Source of the DNA: Vulcanimicrobiota bacterium
GTDB taxonomy: Bacteria; Vulcanimicrobiota; Vulcanimicrobiia; Vulcanimicrobiales; Vulcanimicrobiaceae
Length of the DNA: 6,693 nucleotides
Direction of reading: 5' to 3'
Assembly: GCA_027306845.1 (NCBI GenBank)
Contig: DAHUYY010000107.1
Coordinates: forward strand, 1 to 6,693
Position 1 is the first letter of the stretch. Each line of letters opens with the position of its first letter. Shown here piece by piece: positions 1-5,415 of the stretch. The position numbers were made by a program, and so were the translations under genes. The notes beneath the pieces are model-generated. The model was not told the DNA's origin. It searched no databases and worked only from the letters and a program-made list of their open reading frames with translations.

Positions 1-466
1 TGAGCATGCCGAAGAGTGCGCCCGCGGCCATGCGCGCGCGGTGCTGCCCGCGCGGTTCGAGTTCGGCGAGGAGATCGACGAGCGATTGAAAGTAGCGCCG
101 CCGCCGCGCGCGCGCGCCGTGGCTCGATTCACCGTCGAGCGCTTGCATATCGTGCAGCAGCACGCGATAGGAGAGATTGTTGGTTAACAGATAGCCGAGA
201 TGCCCGCGGACGAAGGCGACGAGCCGTTCGCGCGGGTGCGAGAGGCCGGCGCTCGCGGCGCTGCCCGCTTCGAGGCGGTCGAAGATGCGTTCGCAGACGA
301 ACGAGAGCGCGGCTTGTTTGCTCGGCAGGTAGTAATAGAGGCCGGCGACGCTCATGCAAGCGGCGCGCGCGATATCGCGCATGCTGGTGGCGTGGAAGCC
401 CTGACGGGCGAAGAGCGATTCGGCGCTATCGAGGACCTCTTGGAATCGTTGGTCGTAGGCCTGCAC
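1..466 (-). CDS. TetR/AcrR-family transcriptional regulator, 3' end cut by window edge
   Basis: This reading frame starts at GTG (466-464) and stays open for 155 codons to the left edge, so the C-terminus is missing; TetR proteins are usually 190-220 residues. I chose the GTG because a GGGGGAG Shine-Dalgarno (481-475) lies 8 nt upstream and the frame hits a TGA at 514-512 with no other start between. Residues 6-54 form a typical TetR DNA-binding domain: a first helix (RFQEVLDSAESLFARQGF), then TSMRDIARAACMSV and GLYYYLPSKQAAL, which is the helix-turn-helix with its YYYLPSK signature. From about residue 60 the helical ligand-binding domain begins. It cannot be assigned to a ligand class, although related TetR proteins often respond to acyl-CoAs or small hydrophobic molecules. 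The gene follows the PAS-LuxR gene after 107 nt, which leaves room for its own promoter and for two inverted repeats that could be its operator. Family assignment is firm; target and ligand are unknown. Confidence 0.88.
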   Translation of the reverse strand, partial: MQAYDQRFQEVLDSAESLFARQGFHATSMRDIARAACMSVAGLYYYLPSKQAALSFVCERIFDRLEAGSAASAGLSHPRERLVAFVRGHLGYLLTNNLSYRVLLHDMQALDGESSHGARARRRRYFQSLVDLLAELEPRGQHRARMAAGALFGML

Positions 467-495
467 CGTGCGCGCTCCCCCTCTCTCGGATCGAG

Positions 496-527
496 GCGTT
501 CTATCGAACGCTCATTCGATTCGAATG
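496..527. promoter_or_regulatory. Two adjacent inverted repeats upstream of tetR-type gene, candidate operator
   Basis: Positions 496-511 read GCGTTC-TATC-GAACGC, a perfect 6-bp inverted repeat around 4 bases. Positions 513-527 read CATTCG-ATT-CGAATG, another perfect 6-bp inverted repeat around 3 bases. They are one base apart and lie 30-61 bp upstream of the GTG start of the TetR-type regulator. TetR repressors commonly bind such short palindromes next to their own gene, so autoregulation is the natural inference. The first repeat could also form a small RNA hairpin, but no T-run follows it on the coding strand, so it is not a good terminator. Confidence 0.38.
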
Positions 528-574
528 TACGGGATCGCAGTGAGGGCGACCAGAGACGAAATTACCGAATGTAC
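522..574 (-). repeat. Direct repeat GTACATTCG, two copies
   Basis: Read on the minus strand, GTACATTCG occurs at 574-566 and again at 530-522, with 44 bp between equivalent bases. The second copy overlaps the inverted repeat at 513-527 and the first abuts the stop codon of the PAS-LuxR gene. A related word, GTGCATT, lies at 588-582 inside that gene's last codons. The copies could be half-sites for a regulator or a coincidence; spacing of about four helical turns allows cooperative binding. Low confidence. Confidence 0.22.
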
Positions 575-1203
575 TAGGGCAAATGCACTAGTCCGCGCTG
601 GAGCGCGAGAATCACCGCTTCGGCGCGTGAGTGGGCGCCGAGCTTCTGCAGCAGGTTGCCGAGGTGGTTGCGGACGGTCGCCGGGGCGACTTGGAGTTCC
701 TCGGCGATCCCCGCGGTGCGTAGCCCGTGCGCGAGCAGGCGCAGCACGTCGCGCTCGCGCCCCGTCAGCGGGATGGCGGGGAGCACCGGCTGCGGCGGGC
801 TCGGCTGCCGGTCGCGCTGCATGCCGTCGGCGATGCGTTTGAGGTGGCGCGCGGCGACGCTCTCGCAGAGCAGGTGCAGGGCGACCGGGCGCCCGCGTTC
901 GTCGGCGACGACGCAGGTGACCGCGTCGAGCCAGAGATCGCTGCCGTCGGGGTGCGCGATGACGATCTCGAAGCGGCGTGGGGCGCGGAACTGCGCGCAA
1001 CTTTTCTGAATCGCGCAGCCCGGCATGCAGAGATGCGAGCCCGAGGGCGTGCGTCCGGCGAGGACCTCGTGGCAGGGGCGACCGAGTGCATCGGCCTCCG
1101 AGCGACCGAGCAGCGCGACGGCGGCGCTATTCCAGAGAACGATCGTGCCGTTTTCGTCGATGCCGACGAGCGCGTCACCGCTCTGCCCGAAGCGCAGCGA
1201 CAT
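574..1203 (-). CDS. PAS-domain LuxR-type (GerE HTH) transcriptional regulator with Cys cluster
   Basis: A 209-residue protein. Residues 5-120 form one PAS domain, opening with ALVGIDENGTIVLWNSAA and closing with a strand-rich segment (SDLWLDAVTCVV). A proline-rich linker (132-145) leads to a LuxR/GerE helix-turn-helix at 146-207, with LTGRERDVLRLLAHG at its start and ATVRNHLGNLLQKLGAHSRA in the recognition region. There is no receiver domain, so control is probably by the PAS domain rather than phosphorylation. The PAS loop carries C44-H45, C59, C63 and C69, with C97 and C113 further on, which suggests metal, Fe-S or redox sensing (inference). The ATG (1203-1201) is 3 nt after the TAA of the MCP-DctP-MCP gene and in the same frame. 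No clear Shine-Dalgarno precedes it, so translation probably depends on coupling or, less likely, readthrough. Family assignment is strong; ligand and target genes are unknown. Confidence 0.9.
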   Translation of the reverse strand: MSLRFGQSGDALVGIDENGTIVLWNSAAVALLGRSEADALGRPCHEVLAGRTPSGSHLCMPGCAIQKSCAQFRAPRRFEIVIAHPDGSDLWLDAVTCVVADERGRPVALHLLCESVAARHLKRIADGMQRDRQPSPPQPVLPAIPLTGRERDVLRLLAHGLRTAGIAEELQVAPATVRNHLGNLLQKLGAHSRAEAVILALQRGLVHLP

Positions 1204-1206
1204 CGC

Positions 1207-3873
1207 TTACTGCACCGAGGCGAAGAGCCGGTTGCGCTCCCGTTCGAGACGATCGGCGGTCTCGATCGCTTCGGAGCACTCGTTGGCGTATTCGTGAATG
1301 AGTTCGGCCATCTGCATGTAGTCGCCGTACATCGCATAGGCGCGCTGTGCGGCGGCGCGCGATTCGCGCTCGGCATCGCCGAGCGTGGTGTTCGCTGCGG
1401 CGACGAAGCCGCCGATCCGCTCGAACGCCGCTTGCGCCGCGCGCGCATGCCGGCCGCTCGCTTCGGCTTTGCTGACATCGGAGGCGATCGCTCCGGCGGT
1501 CGCCTTACTGCGCTTATCGAGATCGGCGAGCACCGCGCGAATCTCTTGCGTCGATGATTTCGTTTTGTCGGCGAGCTTGCGCACTTCGGTGGCGACGACG
1601 GAGAAGCCGCGCCCGTGTTCGCCCGCGCGCGCCGCTTCGATGGCGGCGTTGAGCGCGAGCAGATTCGTTTTATCGGAGACCGCACGCACTAGCCCGACGA
1701 TATCGACGATTTGATTCATCGACTTCGCGAATTTCCCGAGCGCGTCGCGGCTCTGCATCGCCATCGTTGCCAGCGCGTCGATGGTGGCGAAGAGGCGCTC
1801 GACGATACGGTCGGCATCGCCGAGCTGCGCTTGCGCCTGCGCGCAGCGCTCGCCGAGCGAGGCGAAGCGGTCGGCGAGGCCGTCGCTCGTCTCGGACATT
1901 CCGTGCGACTGCCCCGCGAGGCTACGCAGCGAACTGACGATCTCGGTCTGCGCGTTCTTGCCGATTCGCCCGGCGGAGTTGCGCACCACCGCGACCGAGG
2001 TATCGATCGCGTGAATGACCTCGTCGACCGAGAACGCGCGCGCGTGCCGCGTATCGATCGTCGCGCGCGCATTGCTCCAGGCGTGGAGTTCGCGCGAGAG
2101 CAACGCTTGGTAGATATCGGGCGGGAAGAGCGGCTCCATGCGCTCCCAGACGAAGGTCGCGGTCTCGATAAATTGCTCGCGCTCGATATCGGAGAAGCGG
2201 TGGACCTCCAGGTGTCGCTGCAATTCGGCGAGCGCATCGGCCTCTTGCTCCGCGGCGACCGTGCGGTGCATGTTGCGCGCTTCGTCGAAGGCTTGCGCGA
2301 GCGCTTTGCGATCTTCGGGGGAGAGTTGGCGCAGCCGCTCGGAGTTGCCGAGCACGATCTGCGTGTTATAGGCGTGCGCCGTCAGCGTGAGATAGCGCTG
2401 CCCTTCGTAGAGTTTGGCGCCGACGATATTCGCGAGCGGATTTTCCTGCGCGTCGATCTCTTTGGCGACGAGCGCATCGTGAACGCGGCCGAAGGGAATC
2501 ACTTTGGGGATCGAACCGAAGGCGTGCATGAGCGCGAGATAGACGACGGAATCTTGAATGCGCACGCGCATGCGCTTGAGATCTTCGGGCTGCACGACGG
2601 GGTGGAGCGAATTGGTGAAGTGGCGCATACCGTTTTCGAGAAAGCCGAGCCCGGTGAGGCCGAACGGTGCGAAGGATTGCAGCACGTGGCGCCCCAGCGG
2701 GCCGTCGATGACGGCATGCGCTTCGGCGGGCGTGCTGAAAACAAACGGCAGATCGAAGAGCTGCACGAGCGGCGAGATGGAGCCGGCAACGAAGGTCGTG
2801 ACGCTGACGATATCGAGCTCGCCGGAGCGCACGCGCAGCAATTCCTCTTGCTCGGTGCCGCCTTCGAAGGGAATGTGCAATTCGATGCGCAGGCGCCCGG
2901 AGGTTAACTCTTCGATGCGCTTCTGCACGTATTGCAGCGCGCGCGCCGGCGGATACCCCGGCGGCAGCAGCGTGGCGCAGCGCAACGTCGCGCCCTCGGA
3001 GCGTTGCACCGTATTGGAGCGCGAAAGATAGGCCATCTCCGCGCCGTAGTAGGAGAGCCGCTGCGTGGCAAAGGCCGCTTCGAGCGCTTCGCGCCCCTCT
3101 TCGGCCATCATCGTCGAGAGCGAGGCGGTGCGTTCGATCATTTTGTTCGATTGGTCGCTCTGTTGCCCGCTCGCGTGGACCGCGCCGTCGATGGCGTGCG
3201 AGAGATCGGTGGAGAGCGAGGCGACGAGTTGGATCGCTTCTTGCGCTTCGCGCGCGAGCGGTGCCGATTCCGCCGATTGCTCGGCGCTGGCACGGACCGC
3301 GGCGATCGTCGCTTCGGCTTCGCGCCGCACTTCGACGACGAGCCCGGTGATCACCGAGGTCGATTCGCCGGTGGTTTTAGCGAGCCGACCGACCTCGCCC
3401 GCGACGACGGCGAAACCGAGGCCGTGCTTGCCGGCGCGCGCCGCTTCGATCGCGGCGTTGAGCGCGAGCAGCTGCGTTTCGTCGGAGACATCTTCGACGA
3501 ACGCCGCCATGCGCCCGATCTCGCTCATCAGGCGGCCGAATTCATCCATCGCGGCGGCGGTCTGCCCGGAGAGCTCGGCGAGTTGCTGCACCGAGGTGAG
3601 GAGCTCGCCGACGACCTGCACCGATCCCGCGAGCGCGCTGGTGGTGGCGTGCGCCTGCGTCTGCGCCTGCTGGAGGCGCGAGGCGGTGGTCCAGGAGTCG
3701 CGCGAGAGCAGATCGGCGGTCTCGGCGAGGGCGACCATGAGGGTGGTCTGCTCCTGCGCCGTTGCGGCGATCGATTCCGAGATGCTCCGAACCGATTCGA
3801 CGGCGTGGGAGATCGACTCCGAGAACTGCTCGAACGAAGGGTCGAGCGCGGGGGAGGCGGACGCATCGATCAT
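1207..3873 (-). CDS. Soluble chemoreceptor-like protein: MCP signalling domain - DctP solute-binding domain - MCP signalling domain
   Basis: An 888-residue protein with an unusual order of domains. Residues ~20-285 form a long helical hairpin with an MCP tip at 126-165 (LLALNAAIEAARAGKHGLGF). Residues ~296-598 are a DctP-type TRAP solute-binding fold: FDLPFVFSTPAEAHAVIDGP (373-392), NGMRHFTNS (414-422), EDLKRMRVRI (430-439; R438 matches the Arg that clamps substrate carboxylates in the family) and DAQENPL (474-480). Residues ~615-885 form a second hairpin with a textbook tip at 738-757 (LLALNAAIEAARAGEHGRGF). I see no signal peptide, no transmembrane helix, no HAMP domain and no C-terminal CheR/CheB-docking pentapeptide, so the protein is predicted to be cytoplasmic. 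Its ligand is probably a small carboxylate or amino acid (inference from the DctP family). The ATG at 3873 is the first start in a frame with no upstream alternative in the 69-nt gap, and no Shine-Dalgarno is visible. The PAS-LuxR gene follows after 3 nt, in frame. The domain calls are strong; the function of the whole protein is unknown. Confidence 0.93.
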   Translation of the reverse strand: MIDASASPALDPSFEQFSESISHAVESVRSISESIAATAQEQTTLMVALAETADLLSRDSWTTASRLQQAQTQAHATTSALAGSVQVVGELLTSVQQLAELSGQTAAAMDEFGRLMSEIGRMAAFVEDVSDETQLLALNAAIEAARAGKHGLGFAVVAGEVGRLAKTTGESTSVITGLVVEVRREAEATIAAVRASAEQSAESAPLAREAQEAIQLVASLSTDLSHAIDGAVHASGQQSDQSNKMIERTASLSTMMAEEGREALEAAFATQRLSYYGAEMAYLSRSNTVQRSEGATLRCATLLPPGYPPARALQYVQKRIEELTSGRLRIELHIPFEGGTEQEELLRVRSGELDIVSVTTFVAGSISPLVQLFDLPFVFSTPAEAHAVIDGPLGRHVLQSFAPFGLTGLGFLENGMRHFTNSLHPVVQPEDLKRMRVRIQDSVVYLALMHAFGSIPKVIPFGRVHDALVAKEIDAQENPLANIVGAKLYEGQRYLTLTAHAYNTQIVLGNSERLRQLSPEDRKALAQAFDEARNMHRTVAAEQEADALAELQRHLEVHRFSDIEREQFIETATFVWERMEPLFPPDIYQALLSRELHAWSNARATIDTRHARAFSVDEVIHAIDTSVAVVRNSAGRIGKNAQTEIVSSLRSLAGQSHGMSETSDGLADRFASLGERCAQAQAQLGDADRIVERLFATIDALATMAMQSRDALGKFAKSMNQIVDIVGLVRAVSDKTNLLALNAAIEAARAGEHGRGFSVVATEVRKLADKTKSSTQEIRAVLADLDKRSKATAGAIASDVSKAEASGRHARAAQAAFERIGGFVAAANTTLGDAERESRAAAQRAYAMYGDYMQMAELIHEYANECSEAIETADRLERERNRLFASVQ
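1625..1662. repeat. 38-bp direct repeat, copy in second MCP tip
   Basis: This stretch, encoding LLALNAAIEAARA of the second receptor tip (residues 738-750), matches 3434-3471 at 37 of 38 bases; the one difference is G1642 against C3451. The two copies are 1809 bp apart, a multiple of three. The match mainly reflects the strongly conserved tip, but third codon positions also agree, so recent duplication or gene conversion is possible. Confidence 0.8.
3434..3471. repeat. 38-bp direct repeat, copy in first MCP tip
   Basis: Partner of the repeat at 1625-1662, encoding LLALNAAIEAARA of the first receptor tip (residues 135-147). Recombination between the two copies would remove 603 codons in frame. 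That would delete the whole DctP domain and leave a single chimeric hairpin of 285 residues. Confidence 0.8.
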
Positions 3874-3883
3874 CTGAGGGCGG

Positions 3884-3892
3884 AGGTTAGCA
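3884..3892 (-). promoter_or_regulatory. Possible extended -10 promoter close to the MCP-DctP-MCP start
   Basis: On the minus strand the gap between the PilZ gene and the MCP-DctP-MCP gene contains TGCTAACCT. It fits an extended -10 element: TG, one base, then TAACCT, which keeps the T, A and final T of TATAAT. A start site 6-8 nt downstream would fall within a few bases of the ATG and give a leaderless or nearly leaderless message, consistent with the missing Shine-Dalgarno. No convincing -35 box is seen. Weak evidence; the gene may equally be read through from upstream. Confidence 0.2.
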
Positions 3893-3942
3893 GGCTCGGA
3901 GCGCGGGGCCTGCTGCGACGGCTACTCGGCGTGACAGGGGCC

Positions 3943-4617
3943 CTAGTTGAGCATCGAGACGGTTTCGCCCTTATCGTCGAAGGTGAAGCGCGTTTCGAAG
4001 AGCTCCGAACCTTCGGGGCCGACCACCTTCGATTGAATCGTCAGACGGTGCAGCAGCTTGTCGCCTTGACGCGCGAGCCCGGAGTAGAAATACTGCACTA
4101 ACGGCGTGACGTTCTCTTGCAGCGGCGCGAGGCGACGGCGTTCGACGAGCATCTGCAACAAGCGTTTCTGCAGCGCGACCGGAATCATGCGGCTGGTTTC
4201 GTCGGGCGTTAAACGCACCGTAACGAGTTCTTCTTGCGCTTTATTCACCTCGTCGACCGGCTTGTCGGTGGTGTAGCGAATGATCGCATCCCAATCGTCG
4301 GCGGCGATGCCGGTAAAACGCATGCCGTAACGCCAGACCGATTTGCCTTGGTGCGTGACGGTATCTTTCCACACCGCGATCGCGCGCATACGAATTAAAC
4401 GCGACTCGATCGCCGCGTAGACTTCGAATTCATCGCGACCGACCGGTTCTTGCGTGATCAAGCAGAGCCCACCGCCGCTGATATCCAAACCGATGGCGGC
4501 CTTTCTGGTAGTGCCGCCGTCCGCCGATACCTGCGCCTTGTAGCCCTTCCGCTTGCGCGGGTAGCGCCTGCGGTTTGCTTCCTTGCCTGTGAACCACGCG
4601 AGGAGGTCGCCTAACAT
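3943..4617 (-). CDS. PilZ-domain protein with unassigned C-terminal domain
   Basis: A 224-residue protein. Residues 16-118 form a PilZ domain, the small barrel that binds cyclic di-GMP. The arginine motif lies at R17-xxx-R21 (RRYPR) and the second motif DISGGG at 45-50 fits the (D/N)xSxxG consensus, so binding residues are intact. The strand WRYGMRFTGI at 95-104 is also typical. Residues 119-224 are a charged region beginning EVNKAQEELVTVRLTPDE that I do not recognise; it has a helical middle (QKRLLQMLVERRRLAP) and a strand-rich end. No signal peptide or membrane segment is seen, so the protein should be cytoplasmic. The start is supported by AAGGGG (4630-4625), 7 nt upstream of ATG. It follows kamE after 33 nt and precedes the MCP-DctP-MCP gene by 69 nt, all on one strand. 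It likely acts as a cyclic-di-GMP effector for motility, surface behaviour or the adjacent receptor (inference). Confidence 0.88.
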   Translation of the reverse strand: MLGDLLAWFTGKEANRRRYPRKRKGYKAQVSADGGTTRKAAIGLDISGGGLCLITQEPVGRDEFEVYAAIESRLIRMRAIAVWKDTVTHQGKSVWRYGMRFTGIAADDWDAIIRYTTDKPVDEVNKAQEELVTVRLTPDETSRMIPVALQKRLLQMLVERRRLAPLQENVTPLVQYFYSGLARQGDKLLHRLTIQSKVVGPEGSELFETRFTFDDKGETVSMLN

Positions 4618-4650
4618 CGTGCTGCCCCTTTACGACACGGTGGCCGCCTG

Positions 4651-5415
4651 CTACCTCTGCCCGCGGGCTTTTTCTATGCGTTCGGTGAGCCGCGTGGCGA
4701 TGAAGCCGGCGACCTCGCTGGGCAGCGTCCCGCGGCCGAACCCGGCATCGTAGCCCATCTCGGCGGCCATAAGGTTCGTTACACGCGGCCCACCGCAAAT
4801 TAATACTACCTGGTCGCGGAGATCCTCGGCCTCGAGAAGCTCGACCAAGGCGGTGAAATTCTTGACGTCGCTGCCCTTCTGGGTGACGACCTGCGAGGCG
4901 AGCAGCGCGTCGATCTGCCGGTCTTTGGCGATGCGGACGAACTCTTCGACGGCGACCTGGCTGCCGAGATTGAAGGTCTCGAACATCTGGTAGCGTTCGA
5001 GCCCGTAATCGCCTTTGTAGCCTTTCATGTTGAGGATCGCGTCGATGCCGACGGTGTGCGCGTCGGTGCCGATGCAGGCGCCCGCAACGCGGACTTTGCG
5101 CCCGAGCCGATCGCGCAGCAGCGCGTCGATCTCTTCCATCGACATCGCGTGCGCTTTCGCCGAGGGTGCGGCGATCTTGCTTGCATCGATGCTCTGCGTA
5201 GTGCTGCCGTAGACGACGAAGAACGAAAAGCCGGTGGCGATGCGGCGCCCTTCGACCACTTGCACGTCGGCGAAACCCATCTTCGCGACGAGTTGGCGCG
5301 CGGCTTCGTCGGCGGCCTCGCTCCATTCGATCGGCAGCGTGAAAGAAAGTTGCACTTTCCCGTCGTCGAGCGTATCGCCGTAGGGTTTTACGAGCCCGCT
5401 CTGCCCGATATTCAT
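4651..5415 (-). CDS. kamE: Lysine 5,6-aminomutase, beta subunit (cobalamin- and PLP-binding)
   Basis: A 254-residue protein that forms, with KamD, the adenosylcobalamin- and PLP-dependent enzyme moving the epsilon-amino group of D-lysine or beta-lysine to carbon 5 in anaerobic lysine fermentation. Residues ~20-85 form the N-terminal dimerisation-type domain and ~105-245 the Rossmann-like B12 domain. The base-off cobalamin motif is D118-A-H120-T-V-G123. K131 lies 11 residues after the histidine, the same spacing as the His133/Lys144 pair that binds cobalamin and PLP in the characterised clostridial enzyme. Other family stretches are KGYKGDYGLERYQMFETFNL (131-150) and ICGGPRVTN. The open frame reaches further upstream (to 5580), but MNIGQSGLVKPYG at 5415 is the right start: it has GGAGG (5430-5426) 10 nt upstream and overlaps the kamD stop as ATGA. 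Length and two-gene layout match KamE rather than the much longer ornithine aminomutase subunit OraE. Confidence 0.95.
   Translation of the reverse strand: MNIGQSGLVKPYGDTLDDGKVQLSFTLPIEWSEAADEAARQLVAKMGFADVQVVEGRRIATGFSFFVVYGSTTQSIDASKIAAPSAKAHAMSMEEIDALLRDRLGRKVRVAGACIGTDAHTVGIDAILNMKGYKGDYGLERYQMFETFNLGSQVAVEEFVRIAKDRQIDALLASQVVTQKGSDVKNFTALVELLEAEDLRDQVVLICGGPRVTNLMAAEMGYDAGFGRGTLPSEVAGFIATRLTERIEKARGQR

Noticed and set aside
200..577. Plus-strand open frame of 125 codons (and the overlapping one at 16-543)
   Set aside because: Both are shadows of the minus-strand TetR-type gene, whose HTH signature YYYLPSK is clear.
727..1557. Plus-strand open frame of 276 codons
   Set aside because: Crosses the antisense of two well-supported genes and shows no family resemblance.
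1711..2907. Plus-strand open frame of 398 codons
   Set aside because: It lies wholly antisense to the DctP and second MCP regions, is Arg/Glu/Gly-rich and matches no family; a shadow of GC-rich codon use.
3905..3943. GGGCC...GGCCC arms between pilZ and the sensor gene as a terminator
   Set aside because: Arms are short, far apart and no T-run follows on the minus strand.
2932..4101. Plus-strand open frame of 389 codons
   Set aside because: Antisense to the first MCP hairpin and the end of the PilZ gene; low-complexity Arg/Gly composition and no recognisable domain.
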